Positions 16,330 through 24,935 are shown, counted from the first letter of the stretch. The stretch is DNA of 35,574 bases from Promicromonosporaceae bacterium (GCA_009783295.1 WRHK01000040.1:1-35574), one strand, 5' to 3'. Notes: a model not told the origin generated them from the letters alone. A program made the numbers and translations.

Positions 16330-16878
16330 TCAGTCCTCGCGGTCCTCCGGCCAGTCGGGCTGGCGCACCTGCTCCCAGCGCAGCCGCCCGACCTCCGGGC
16401 CGAGCCGCTCCGCGAGGCGGGCGCGCCCGGCGCGCACCTGCCCCATGAGGCCCTCCAGGTCCTGCTCGAAGCTCTCCAGGCGCCCGTCGCAGTACTTGTC
16501 GGCGTTCGAGCGCAGGGTCTGGGCCTCGCGCTCCGCCTCCGCGACGATGTCGGCCGCACGGGCCGTCGCCTGGGCCACCACCTGCTCGTGCTCGACGAGC
16601 TCGAGGGCCCGTTGGCGGGCCGCGGCGAGCACCTCCTCACCCTGGCGGCGCGCGTCCTCGAGCTCGGTGCGCGCGTCGCGCAGGGCGTCGTCGGCCCGCT
16701 CGACGGCGCTGGGCAGCCCGTGGCGCAGCTCGTCGACGAGGCCGGTGAGCGTCTGGCGGTCCAGGCGGACGTCGCTCGACATGAACACGGGCTTCGCGTT
16801 CTCGACGAGCGCCGTCAGCTCCTCGAGCACGTCGAGGAGCGCCGACGGGGACAGGGTGCCGATCTCCTGCTGGGACAT
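16330..16878 (-). CDS. sepIVA: SepIVA-like coiled-coil cell-division protein
   Basis: The 182-residue product is a long, nearly unbroken helical protein, rich in Glu, Arg and Ala from about residue 55 to 165, and related to DivIVA. Its short N-terminal segment (SPSALLDVLEELTALVENAKPVFMSSDVRLDR) precedes the coiled coil. Position between coaD and the DUF177-rpmF-rnc block matches mycobacterial SepIVA (Rv2927c), which is needed for septum formation and cell-wall growth. The ATG at 16878 has AGGAGG just upstream. The gene starts 18 bases after coaD ends. The gene name rests on context and fold as much as on sequence. Confidence 0.75.
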   Translation of the reverse strand: MSQQEIGTLSPSALLDVLEELTALVENAKPVFMSSDVRLDRQTLTGLVDELRHGLPSAVERADDALRDARTELEDARRQGEEVLAAARQRALELVEHEQVVAQATARAADIVAEAEREAQTLRSNADKYCDGRLESFEQDLEGLMGQVRAGRARLAERLGPEVGRLRWEQVRQPDWPEDRED

Positions 16879-16896
16879 GGTGGTTCCTCCTGCTCG

Positions 16897-17391
16897 CTAC
16901 TGCTGCTGGGCCGCCAGCGCCGCGCGGACTGCCGCCGCGACGCCGTCGGGCACCAGGTCGTCGATCGCTCCGCCGTGCCGTGCGACGTCCTTGACCAGCG
17001 ACGACGCGACGTACGACAGGGCGGGGTCGCCCGTGACGTACACCGTCTCGACGCCGGACAGGTGCCGGTTCATGAGCGCCATGGGGGCCTCGGCGTCGAG
17101 GTCCGCTCCCCCGCGCAGGCCCCGCACGATCGCCGCGGCCCCCAGGTCGCGGCAGAAGTCGACGACCAGCCCGGGCACCACCTCGGCGCGCACGTCGGCC
17201 GTCGCGGGGTCGGCGGCCAGGGCCGCCCGGACCAGCTCCACGCGGGTGTCGAGCGGGAGCAGGGCCGTCTTGCCGGCGTTCTTCGCCACGCCCACGACGA
17301 CGACGTCGAACAGCCGGCGTGCGCGCCGCACGACGTCGAGGTGGCCGAGGGTGAACGGGTCGAACGACCCGGGGCAGACGGCGATGGTCAC
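16897..17391 (-). CDS. coaD: Phosphopantetheine adenylyltransferase
   Basis: This enzyme performs the fourth step of coenzyme A synthesis, transferring AMP from ATP to 4'-phosphopantetheine. The 164-residue product has the nucleotidyltransferase motif GSFDPFTLGH at residues 8-17, including the His of the T/HxGH element, and a C-terminal SSLVKDVARHGG segment characteristic of the family. The start is GTG at 17391. A TAGCGT box six bases upstream (17398-17403) suggests a leaderless transcript. sepIVA follows after an 18-base gap. The coaD-rsmD pair is conserved in actinobacteria, with rsmD upstream here. Confidence 0.96.
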   Translation of the reverse strand: MTIAVCPGSFDPFTLGHLDVVRRARRLFDVVVVGVAKNAGKTALLPLDTRVELVRAALAADPATADVRAEVVPGLVVDFCRDLGAAAIVRGLRGGADLDAEAPMALMNRHLSGVETVYVTGDPALSYVASSLVKDVARHGGAIDDLVPDGVAAAVRAALAAQQQ

Positions 17392-17397
17392 GCCACG

Positions 17398-17403
17398 ACG
17401 CTA
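17398..17403 (-). promoter_or_regulatory. Leaderless-type -10 box (TAGCGT) for coaD
   Basis: On the minus strand TAGCGT is six bases from the GTG at 17391. coaD could thus be transcribed separately from rsmD, which ends at 17462. Confidence 0.45.
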
Positions 17404-17461
17404 CGCACGCGCGCGCCGCGAACCGCGGAGGCGGGGCCGGTCGGGCCGGTTTCGGCGGGGT

Positions 17462-18040
17462 TCAGCGGGCCGCAGGAACCGGCTCCGCGTAGTACACCGC
17501 CGTCTCGCCGTAGTCCTTCCGGGCCATCGGCTCCATCCCTGCGGGCCAGGCCGGCTCGGGGCTTCGCGTGGACCGCTCCACCACGACGACGGCCCCCACC
17601 GCCAGCACCCCGGGCGTCACCAGGTGGGCGAGCACGGTCGCGAGCGCCGCCTCGGACAGGTCGTAGGGCGGGTCGAGGAACACCAGGTCGAGGGGCTCCC
17701 CCGGCGCGGCGGCCAGCCCGGCGGCGAACCGCCCGGCGTCGTCCCCGACGACGCGCACCACGGAGCCGAGCCCGAGCGCGGCCACGTTGCGCCGGGCGAC
17801 GTCGACTGCCCCGCGCGCGGTGTCGACGAGCGTGACGGACGCGGCCCCGCGCGACGCGGCCTCGAGCCCGAGCGCCCCGGACCCGGCGTAGAGGTCGAGC
17901 ACGCGGGCGTCCTCGAGCACGTCGTAGTGGGCCAGACGGCTGAAGATCGCCTCGCGGGTGCGCTCGCTCGTGGGCCGGGTGCCCTTGGGGGGCACCTGGA
18001 GGGTGCGCCCGCCGACGGTGCCGGCCACGATCCTGGTCAT
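17462..18040 (-). CDS. rsmD: 16S rRNA (guanine966-N2)-methyltransferase RsmD
   Basis: The enzyme methylates G966 of 16S rRNA during 30S assembly, using SAM. The 192-residue product starts MTRIVAGTVGGRTLQVPPKG and continues TRPTSERTREAIFSRL, which is characteristic of RsmD. The SAM loop is LDLYAGSGALGLEA, and the catalytic motif LVFLDPPYDL is of the DPPY type. The start at ATG 18040 is preferred over an in-frame start at 18088. It precedes coaD and is divergent from the protease gene, with a 77-bp gap. Confidence 0.94.
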   Translation of the reverse strand: MTRIVAGTVGGRTLQVPPKGTRPTSERTREAIFSRLAHYDVLEDARVLDLYAGSGALGLEAASRGAASVTLVDTARGAVDVARRNVAALGLGSVVRVVGDDAGRFAAGLAAAPGEPLDLVFLDPPYDLSEAALATVLAHLVTPGVLAVGAVVVVERSTRSPEPAWPAGMEPMARKDYGETAVYYAEPVPAAR

Positions 18041-18117
18041 GTGGGCGAGCCTGCCACGGACGCTGCGCCGACGGCGAACACCGGGCACAACGGGACCGTC
18101 CGGGACGCTCTCCTGAC

Positions 18118-19050
18118 ATGGCCCTGGAACCCGAGGACGACGCGGACCTGCTCGACGCGTACTCGCGCGCGGTGGTGGCCGTCGCCGACGCCGTGCTGCC
18201 GAGCGTGGCCAGCCTGGCCGTGACGCTGCCCCGCGGGGCGGGCGCGGGCTCGGCGAGCGTGGTCACCGCCGACGGGTTCCTGCTGACGTCCGCGCACGTG
18301 GTGGCCGGCGCCGAGGTCGCGGACGCCACGTTCAGCGACGGCACCCACGTGCGCGCCGACGTCGTCGGGCGGGACCCGCTGTCCGACCTCGCCGTGCTGC
18401 ACGCGCGCGGGGAGGTGCCGTCTCCCGTGACGCTGGGCGACGCGGCGCGGCTGCGCGTGGGGCAGCTGGTCGTGGCGCTCGGCAACCCCCTGGGGCTCGC
18501 GGGCAGCGTCACGGCCGGGATCGTCTCGGCGCTGGGCCGGTCGCTGCCCACGGGCAACGGCCGGGTGGTGGACGAGGTGATCCAGACCGACGCCGCGCTC
18601 AACCCCGGCAACTCCGGGGGCGTGCTGGCCGACAGCGCCGGGCGCATGGTGGGCGTCAACACCGCCGTGGCGGGCATCGGCGTCGGGCTCGCGGTGCCGA
18701 TCAACGCGACCACGCGCGGCATCGTCACGCAGCTCATGACCACCGGGCGGGTGCGCCGGGCGTTCCTCGGGATCGTCGGCGCGCAGGTGCCGCTCGCGCC
18801 GCCTGTCGCGGCGAAGGTCGGCGCGCCGACCGGCCTCCAGGTGGCCGACGTCACCGGGGGCAGCCCCGCCGCGGAGGCGGGGCTGCGCCGCGGTGACGTC
18901 GTGATCTCGCTCGACGGGCAGCCCGTCGCGTCGGTCACCGCCCTGCAGCGGGCCATGGTCGAGGCCGCCATCGGACGACGCGCCGAGGTCACGGTGTGGC
19001 GCAACGGCGCGCTCGTCGACGTCGTCGTCTACCCGCGCGAGCTCGCCTGA
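18118..19050 (+). CDS. HtrA/DegP-like trypsin-type serine protease with PDZ domain
   Basis: The 310-residue product has a complete trypsin-like triad: His60 in LLTSAHVV, Asp90 in DPLSDLAVLH and Ser166 in NPGNSGGVL. A single PDZ domain covers about residues 215-305 (GLQVADVTGGSPAAEAGLRRGDVV). HtrA-type proteases normally act outside the cytoplasm on misfolded proteins, but this one begins MALEPEDDADLLDAYSRAV, with no signal peptide or transmembrane helix. It may be cytoplasmic or the upstream sequence may be missing; I see no in-frame signal sequence. It is divergent from rsmD. Its last 22 bases overlap the end of the convergent reductase gene. Confidence 0.88.
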   Translation: MALEPEDDADLLDAYSRAVVAVADAVLPSVASLAVTLPRGAGAGSASVVTADGFLLTSAHVVAGAEVADATFSDGTHVRADVVGRDPLSDLAVLHARGEVPSPVTLGDAARLRVGQLVVALGNPLGLAGSVTAGIVSALGRSLPTGNGRVVDEVIQTDAALNPGNSGGVLADSAGRMVGVNTAVAGIGVGLAVPINATTRGIVTQLMTTGRVRRAFLGIVGAQVPLAPPVAAKVGAPTGLQVADVTGGSPAAEAGLRRGDVVISLDGQPVASVTALQRAMVEAAIGRRAEVTVWRNGALVDVVVYPRELA

Positions 19051-19610
19051 GGCGTGCGGTCGACCCGGTAGCAGCTGAGCACCGCCGCGATGCCGTTCAT
19101 CTCGGACGAGACCGTGGTCAGGTAGGTGCGCGGGAAGCCGTCCGGGAACAGGCGCTCGCCCGCCCCCAGCACCGTGGGGAGCACCAGCAGGCGGTACTCG
19201 TCCACGAGGTCGGCCGCCTGCAGGGCCCGCACCACGCCCAGGCTCCCGGCCACGATGACGTCGCCCGGCTCGCGGCGCACCGCGTCGACGACGTCGCCCT
19301 TGACCAGGGTGGACGGCGCCCACGCCGAGACGTCCGTCAGGGTGTGCGAGGCGACCAGCTTCGGCACGGCGTTCATGCGGCGCGAGAACGCGTCGTCGCG
19401 CGAGGGCCAGAGCTCCGCGAAGTGCTGCCAGGTGCGGCGGCCGAGCAGCAGGGTCCCCTCGTCGAGGGTGGCGCCCAGCCGGAACTTGTCGTTCTCGACC
19501 TCCTCGCGGCCGTGGCGGAACGCCCAGCCGCCGCCGGGGGTGCCTTCGGACCCGTCCGGGTCGCTGACGAACCCGTCGAGGCTGACGAACTGGATGACGA
19601 TGACGCTCAT
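19029..19610 (-). CDS. Dihydrofolate reductase-like (RibD C-terminal type) protein
   Basis: The 193-residue product belongs to the DHFR / RibD-C superfamily that binds NADPH, a group of unassigned reductases common in actinobacteria (YyaP/YwjB-like). Seen features are the N-terminal strand MSVIVIQFVSLDGFVSDPDG, the GTLLLGRRTWQHFAELWPSRDD region and DVIVAGSLGVVRALQAADLVDEYRLLVLPTVLGAGERLF, which fits the family C-terminal half. The ATG at 19610 has AAGGAG five bases upstream. It lies 57 bases after the sigma factor stop, on the same strand, so it may be that sigma factor's target or co-transcribed partner. It is not the folate-pathway FolA. Confidence 0.82.
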   Translation of the reverse strand: MSVIVIQFVSLDGFVSDPDGSEGTPGGGWAFRHGREEVENDKFRLGATLDEGTLLLGRRTWQHFAELWPSRDDAFSRRMNAVPKLVASHTLTDVSAWAPSTLVKGDVVDAVRREPGDVIVAGSLGVVRALQAADLVDEYRLLVLPTVLGAGERLFPDGFPRTYLTTVSSEMNGIAAVLSCYRVDRTPQASSRG

Positions 19611-19667
19611 GGTGACTCCTTGGTGGTAGGGAGGTTCACCCGTACGTACCGGCGAGCGCGCCCGAAC

Positions 19668-20579
19668 TCATCGCGGCAGGAACAACCCGACCACGGAGGG
19701 GTCCGCGAACACGGCGTTGCGGGCCACCAGGCCGTCGCGCACGGTGAGCACCTGCACCGAGTGGGGCTGCGGCCCGTCGGGCCCCGGTCGGAAGGCCATG
19801 AACGCCGGCTGCCCGTTCGCCTCGACCACGCGCGTGGTCCACTCCCGCCCGCGGTCGCGGAAGATCCGCTCCAGGAACAGCCCGTAGTCGCCGGTGCCGC
19901 GGTACCAGAGGTCGACGGGCGGCATCTCCATGACGACGTCGTCGGTCAGCAGCCGGACGATCGCCGGCACGTCGGCCGCCTCGAACGCGGCGACGTACCG
20001 CTCGACGGCGGCCCGGGCCTGCGGGTCGCCCGGCTCGGCGACGGCGGTCGTGTCGTCGTGGCCCGCGAGGGCAGCCCGGGCGCGCTGGAGCGCGCTGTTC
20101 ACGGCCGCGACGCTGGTGCCGAGCTGCTCGGCCACCTCGGCGGCGCTGAGGTCGAGCACGTCGCGCAGCACCAGGGCGGCGCGCTGCTTGGCCGGGAGCA
20201 GCTGGAGCGCGGCCACGAGGGCCAGCCGGACGTCGCCGCGCACGTCGGCGTCGTACCGGGCGTCGGGGAAGGGCTCGAGCCAGGGGATGTCGGGGGCGGG
20301 CACCAGGGGCGTCTCGGTGTCCGTGCTGGGGGCCCCGAGGCCCGAGGGCAGCGGACGGCGCGCCCTCTGCTGGAGCGCGGTGAGGCAGACGTTCGTGGCG
20401 ATCCGGTACAGCCACGTGCGCACGCTCGCGCGGGCCGGGTCGTAGTTGTCGCGAGCCCGCCAGGCGCGCAGCAGGGTGTCCTGCACCAGGTCCTCGGCGT
20501 CGTGGACGCTGCCCAGCATCCGGTAGCAGTACGCCACCAGCTCGCCGCGGTGCACCTCGAGGTCCAGGTCTACGCTCAT
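19668..20579 (-). CDS. ECF sigma factor with C-terminal SnoaL-like domain
   Basis: The 303-residue sigma factor has region 2 at about residues 8-75 (YCYRMLGSVHDAEDLVQDTLLRAW, then RTWLYRIATNVCL), a linker with PWLEPFPD, region 4 at about 118-172 (LPAKQRAALVLRDVLDLSAAEVAEQLG), and a SnoaL-type extension at about 185-303 containing NGQPAFMAFRPG. These match ECF41/ECF56-like sigmas, whose extension takes the place of a separate anti-sigma factor; no anti-sigma gene is adjacent. The ATG overlaps the recG TGA as ATGA (20576-20579), so expression is tied to recG translation. I found no ECF41-type promoter immediately upstream. The downstream reductase is a candidate target. Confidence 0.88.
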   Translation of the reverse strand: MSVDLDLEVHRGELVAYCYRMLGSVHDAEDLVQDTLLRAWRARDNYDPARASVRTWLYRIATNVCLTALQQRARRPLPSGLGAPSTDTETPLVPAPDIPWLEPFPDARYDADVRGDVRLALVAALQLLPAKQRAALVLRDVLDLSAAEVAEQLGTSVAAVNSALQRARAALAGHDDTTAVAEPGDPQARAAVERYVAAFEAADVPAIVRLLTDDVVMEMPPVDLWYRGTGDYGLFLERIFRDRGREWTTRVVEANGQPAFMAFRPGPDGPQPHSVQVLTVRDGLVARNAVFADPSVVGLFLPR

Positions 20580-22813
20580 GCCCGCTCCAAGAACTCCTCC
20601 TGGCCGGCGTCGAGCTGCGCCGCGATCGCGTCGGCGAGCGCCGGGTGGTCCGTTAGGTCAGGGTCGGCGGCGACGACGTCGGCGGACTCCCGGCGCGCCT
20701 CCTCGATCAGGTCGGCGTCCTTGACGACGCGGAGCAGCCGCAGCCCGCTGGTGCGGCCCGACTGGGCGGCGCCGAGCACGTCGCCCTCGGCACGCAGCTC
20801 GAGGTCGAGCTGGGCCAGGCGGAACCCGTCCGTCGTCTCGGCGAGCGCCTCGACGCGGGCGGCAGCGGGCGTGGCAGGCTCGGCGGCGGAGATCAGCAGG
20901 CACAGGCCCGCCGCCGAGCCGCGGCCCACGCGCCCGCGGAGCTGGTGCAGCTGGGACAGGCCGAACCGGTCGGCGTCGTAGACCACCATGACGGTCGCCT
21001 CGGGCACGTCGACGCCCACCTCGATCACGGTGGTCGAGACGAGCACCTGCGAGGTGCCCTCGGCGAAGCGGGCCATCACGGCGTCCTTCTCCGCGGGGGG
21101 CAGTTGGCCGTGCAGCACGTCGACCTCGAGGCCCGCGAGCGCCGGGGTGGCGCGCAGCGCCTCGGCGACCTCGAGCACGGCCCGCAGGGGCGCGTTCCCG
21201 CCCTCCTCGCCGGGACCGCCGGGGCCGACCAGGTCGGCGTCGTCGGACTCGGCGATGGCCGTGGGGGCCTCCGGGGACCCCGGGGAGTCGGGGTGGATGC
21301 GTGGGCAGACGACGTAGGCGCGGTGCCCGGCGTCGACCTCCTCGCGGACCCGCTGCCACGTGCGCTCCAGCCAACGAGGGTTGCCGGCGGGCACGACGAC
21401 GGTCTGGATGCCGGAGCGCCCGGCCGGGATCTGCGTCAGCGACGACACCTCGAGGTCGCCGAACACCGTCATGGCGACCGTGCGCGGGATCGGGGTGGCG
21501 GTCATGACCAGCAGGTGCGGCGACACGCGGCCCTTGGCGCGCAGGGCGTCGCGCTGCTCGACGCCGAATCGGTGCTGCTCGTCGACGACCACGAGCCCCA
21601 GGTCGGCGAACTGGACGTGCTCGCCCAGCAGGGCGTGCGTGCCGACCACGATCCCCGCCTCCCCCGAGGCCGCCTGGAGCAGCGCCTCCTTGCGGGCGGC
21701 GGCCCCGAGCGACCCGGTCAGCAGCGCGACACGCGTGCCGTCGGCGTCGCCCCCGAGCAGCCCGCCCTCGGCGAGCGGCCCGAGCATCGCGCGCAGCGTG
21801 CGGGCGTGCTGCGCGGCGAGCACCTCGGTGGGGGCGAGCAGCGCGGCCTGGCCGCCGGCGTCGATCACCTGGAGCATCGCGCGGAGCGCCACGACCGTCT
21901 TGCCCGAGCCGACCTCGCCCTGCAGCAGCCGCTGCATGGGCCGGGCCTGCGCGAGGTCGTCGGCGACCTCCTTGCCGACGGCGACCTGCCCGTCGGTGAG
22001 CGTGAACGGCAGGGCGGCGTCGAACCGGTCGAGCAGGCCGCCGGGGCGGGCGGGCCGCGCCGTGGCGTCCTCGGCCGCGGTGCGCGCCCGCCGCTGGGCG
22101 AGCGCGGCCTGCAGCACGAACGCCTCCTCGAACCGCAGCCGGTGGCGGCCCTGGTGCGCGTCGGCGCTGGTGGCGGGCCGGTGCACCAGGCGCAGGGCGT
22201 CGAGCCTTCCGGGCAGGTGGGCACGGTCGCGCACGGCGGCAGGCACCGGGTCGGGCACGTCGTCCTCGGAGAGGGTGTCGAGCACGGTGCGCACGCAGCG
22301 CTGGATCTTCCACGTCTGCATCGACGCCGTGGCCGGGTACATGGGGATGGGGCGGCTGGCCTCGTACAGCGCGGTCTCGTCGTCCTCGACCTCGGCGCCG
22401 ATCATCAGGTAGTCGGGGTGCGTGAGCTGCCGCTTGCCGCGGTACTCGCCCACGGTGCCGCTGAACACGCCTGACGCCCCCGGCGTGAGCCGCTGCTCGT
22501 GGTAGCGCAGGGCGCCGGCGCTCTTGCCGAAGAACGTGAGCGTGAGCTGGTGCTGCCCGTCGGTCACCACCGCCTCCAGGCGGGCGCCGCCGCGGCTGGC
22601 GAACGAGGCGACCCGGGCGTGGACCACGTGCGCGAGCACCGAGACGTGCTCGCCCAGCTGGAGCGAGCCGATGTCGGTGGGCTGGCCGGGGTCGGCGTAG
22701 CGGCGCGGGTAGTGACGCAGCAGGTCGTCGACCGTCACGAGCCCCAGCTTGGCCAGCGCGTTCGCGGTGCGCGTGCCCAGCAGCCGGGCCAGCGGCTCCG
22801 CGAGTCGGCTCAT
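20576..22813 (-). CDS. recG: ATP-dependent DNA helicase RecG
   Basis: RecG remodels stalled replication forks and branch-migrates Holliday junctions. The 745-residue product has an N-terminal wedge/OB domain (LGEHVSVLAHVVHARVASF), Walker A LLQGEVGSGKTVVAL near residue 300, the DEQH box VVDEQHRFGVEQR, VMTATPIPRT, and the C-terminal QLHQLRGRVGRG motif of the helicase core. The ATG at 22813 overlaps the TGA of the upstream DAK2-type gene (ATGA), and its own TGA overlaps the sigma start in the same way. The size and motifs are as expected for the family. Confidence 0.96.
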   Translation of the reverse strand: MSRLAEPLARLLGTRTANALAKLGLVTVDDLLRHYPRRYADPGQPTDIGSLQLGEHVSVLAHVVHARVASFASRGGARLEAVVTDGQHQLTLTFFGKSAGALRYHEQRLTPGASGVFSGTVGEYRGKRQLTHPDYLMIGAEVEDDETALYEASRPIPMYPATASMQTWKIQRCVRTVLDTLSEDDVPDPVPAAVRDRAHLPGRLDALRLVHRPATSADAHQGRHRLRFEEAFVLQAALAQRRARTAAEDATARPARPGGLLDRFDAALPFTLTDGQVAVGKEVADDLAQARPMQRLLQGEVGSGKTVVALRAMLQVIDAGGQAALLAPTEVLAAQHARTLRAMLGPLAEGGLLGGDADGTRVALLTGSLGAAARKEALLQAASGEAGIVVGTHALLGEHVQFADLGLVVVDEQHRFGVEQRDALRAKGRVSPHLLVMTATPIPRTVAMTVFGDLEVSSLTQIPAGRSGIQTVVVPAGNPRWLERTWQRVREEVDAGHRAYVVCPRIHPDSPGSPEAPTAIAESDDADLVGPGGPGEEGGNAPLRAVLEVAEALRATPALAGLEVDVLHGQLPPAEKDAVMARFAEGTSQVLVSTTVIEVGVDVPEATVMVVYDADRFGLSQLHQLRGRVGRGSAAGLCLLISAAEPATPAAARVEALAETTDGFRLAQLDLELRAEGDVLGAAQSGRTSGLRLLRVVKDADLIEEARRESADVVAADPDLTDHPALADAIAAQLDAGQEEFLERA

Positions 22814-24492
22814 CCCTCGACCCCGATCGCCACGCCCGTCCCCGCGCGGCCGGTACGCAACACCACGCACTCCGCGCCCGCAGCCGTGGCGGCGTCCTCG
22901 AGCGCGTCCGTGGAGCCCACGCCGTCGTCGGCGAGCAGCGTGACCACCTCGCCGCCGCCGGCCAGCAGCGCGCCGAGCGCGGCCGGGGCGTCCGCGGCGT
23001 CCGTGGTGGCGGTCCGCAGGCCCCGCAGGGCGTCGCGGACTGCGTCGACGGCGTCGGTGCCCGGGTCGTCTGCGGCCGCGGCCAGCGCCGCCACGACCAC
23101 GGCGGCGTGCACGTCCGTCGGGGCGGGCAGCGCGACGACGTCGGACGGCAGCGCGCCGTCCTCGTGCTCGGCCGCGAGCCGCGCGACGGCGGCGCCGACG
23201 GCCTCCACGGCGGGCCCGAGCACCAGCGCGGTGCGCGGCCCCGACCCGAGCGCGGCGAGCGCGAGGTCCCGCGCGGCGACCCCGACGGGCGGCACGGGCA
23301 CCAGCACGACGGCGCCCGCCCGCGCGAGCTCGGCGGCGAGCACCGGTGCGGCCGTCGCCGCCACGACCGTGAGGCTGCCGTCGGGGACCGCCAGGTGCCG
23401 CACGTGCACGGGCTCGACCCGCCCGCGTACGGCCCAGTGCCGCGCCACGGCGAGGGCGGCGGCCAGGTCGGGCGTGTGGACGTGGGCCTGCCACGCGGAG
23501 TCGCCGTCGGCGTCCCCCAGGTCGCTGCCGCCGACGACCACGACCGAGCCGCCCACCGCCGCGAGGTCCGCCCGCAGCGCCCCGGCCACGCCGCCCTCCG
23601 CGAACTCGTGCGCGCCGGCGGGGCGCCGCAGCACGAACATGACCTCGAGCTCGTCGGCGTCGGAGTGCTCGTGGTCCTCGTGCGCCGGGAACGGCTGCCC
23701 GGCCGGCGGCGCGGCGGTGTGGCCGGTCAGGTCCAGGCCGAGGGTCACGGGCATCACGGCCAGCATCGTCGTCGTCGCCACCGACACGGCCCCTCCGGCG
23801 GCCGCGTGCGGGGTGTCGACGATGTCGGCCACCTCGAGCGGCTCGGCCTCCAGGGGCGGCGCCACCGTGAGGTGCCGCGCCACCCGGAGCGCGTCCAGCA
23901 CCAGCACGAGCCCGCAGGCCCCGGCGTCGAGCACCCCGGCCTGCGCGAGCGGGGCGAGCGTCGCGACGGACGACAGCGCCGCCTCGCGCGCACCCCGGAC
24001 GGCGGCCTCGAGCACCTCGTCGCCCCCGGCCCCCGGCCTGGCGGCGACGTCGCGCGCGGCCGCGGCGGCGACGTCGGCGGCCGTGAGGATGGTGCCCGAG
24101 GCGGGGTGCGCGACGGCCGAGCGCGCGCAGCCCGCGGCGACGTCGAGAGCCCGGGCCAGCGCGTCGCCGCGCGTGGCGGCCACGGCGAGGCCGCGCAGCC
24201 ACTCGGAAAGGATGACCCCGGAGTTGCCGCGGGCCCCCAGCAGCGCGCCCCGGGCGAAGCGGCGCAGCAGGGCGGCGGCCCCGGCGTCGTCCGGCGCCCC
24301 GGCCACGGCCCGGGCGCCCTCGCGCGCGGTGAGGTGCAGGTTGGTGCCCGTGTCGCCGTCGGGGACGGGGAACACGTTCACCTGGTCGATGGCGGCCCGC
24401 TCCCGGCCCAGCGCGCCGGCGGCGAGCCGCGCCCAGGCACGGACCACCGCGGCGTCGACGACGTCTGTCACGCGCGCGTCGGCGTCCGGCAC
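22810..24492 (-). CDS. DAK2 (DhaL) domain protein, FakA/YloV-type
   Basis: The 560-residue product combines an N-terminal DhaL/DAK2 domain with a long C-terminal region, as in FakA-type fatty acid kinase proteins. The metal/ATP motif is PVPDGDTGTN at residues 42-51, with the three aspartates of the active site, followed by GARGNSGVILSEWLRG. In firmicutes FakA phosphorylates FakB-bound fatty acids; a substrate here is not proven and no FakB is in the window. The GTG at 24492 has AAGGAG eight bases upstream. It is the first gene of a tightly overlapped dak2-recG-sigma run and is divergent from rpmB. The dak2-recG arrangement is conserved in actinobacteria. Confidence 0.85.
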   Translation of the reverse strand: MPDADARVTDVVDAAVVRAWARLAAGALGRERAAIDQVNVFPVPDGDTGTNLHLTAREGARAVAGAPDDAGAAALLRRFARGALLGARGNSGVILSEWLRGLAVAATRGDALARALDVAAGCARSAVAHPASGTILTAADVAAAAARDVAARPGAGGDEVLEAAVRGAREAALSSVATLAPLAQAGVLDAGACGLVLVLDALRVARHLTVAPPLEAEPLEVADIVDTPHAAAGGAVSVATTTMLAVMPVTLGLDLTGHTAAPPAGQPFPAHEDHEHSDADELEVMFVLRRPAGAHEFAEGGVAGALRADLAAVGGSVVVVGGSDLGDADGDSAWQAHVHTPDLAAALAVARHWAVRGRVEPVHVRHLAVPDGSLTVVAATAAPVLAAELARAGAVVLVPVPPVGVAARDLALAALGSGPRTALVLGPAVEAVGAAVARLAAEHEDGALPSDVVALPAPTDVHAAVVVAALAAAADDPGTDAVDAVRDALRGLRTATTDAADAPAALGALLAGGGEVVTLLADDGVGSTDALEDAATAAGAECVVLRTGRAGTGVAIGVEG

Positions 24493-24594
24493 GTTGTGCT
24501 CCTTCGTGGGCGGATGGGGTCGGTGCCCACGGTAGCCTTGTCCGCCGGGACCCACGGCGCGGCCTGTGCACGGCGTCAGGTGACCGAACCCACG

Positions 24595-24624
24595 TTGGAA
24601 CCGAGCCTCGGCGTCGGGTATCCT
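24595..24624 (+). promoter_or_regulatory. Promoter TTGGAA-N18-TATCCT for rpmB
   Basis: A -35 TTGGAA at 24595-24600 and a -10 TATCCT at 24619-24624 are 18 bp apart. The expected start near 24631 leaves a leader of about 99 bases, with weak pairing between GCGCGG near 24688 and CCGCGT near 24708. Ribosomal-protein leaders can be regulatory, but I see no known fold. Confidence 0.6.
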
Positions 24625-24729
24625 GTCGTGGTTGTCCGGCGCCTGCTGGACCCAAAACCTTTTCCAACACCACGTCGGTGCTGCGCGGAACCGCTCAGCT
24701 GACCGCGTGCACGACACTCAGGAGACTCC

Positions 24730-24921
24730 GTGGCTGCCAACTGCGACGTCTGCGGCAAGGGCCCGGGCTTCGGGCACTCGATCTCGCACTCCCACATCCG
24801 CACCAAGCGCCGCTGGAACCCGAACATCCAGCGCGTGCGCGCCGTTGTCGCGGGCACGCCCAAGCGCGTGAACGTGTGCACCTCGTGCCTCAAGGCCGGC
24901 AAGGTCACCCGCGCCGTCTGA
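24730..24921 (+). CDS. rpmB: 50S ribosomal protein L28
   Basis: This large-subunit ribosomal protein has 63 residues, starting MAANCDVCGKGPGFGHSISH, with the zinc-type pairs CDVC and CTSC, so it is the C+ form, and the conserved SHIRTKRRWNPNIQRV. The start is GTG at 24730, with GGAGA five bases upstream. It is divergent from the DAK2-type gene and is followed by a strong terminator at 24936-24965. Confidence 0.97.
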   Translation: MAANCDVCGKGPGFGHSISHSHIRTKRRWNPNIQRVRAVVAGTPKRVNVCTSCLKAGKVTRAV

Positions 24922-24935
24922 GCATCACGTGAAAG

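Noticed and set aside
20576-20800. ECF41-type promoter (TGTCACA...CGTC) immediately before the SnoaL-tailed sigma gene
   Set aside because: I looked for the motif in the 3' end of recG on the minus strand and did not find it; coupling to recG is the simpler explanation.
24625-24729. Regulatory leader in rpmB
   Set aside because: There is a 99-base leader with modest pairing, but no recognised ribosomal-protein leader fold; kept as a note in the promoter entry only.
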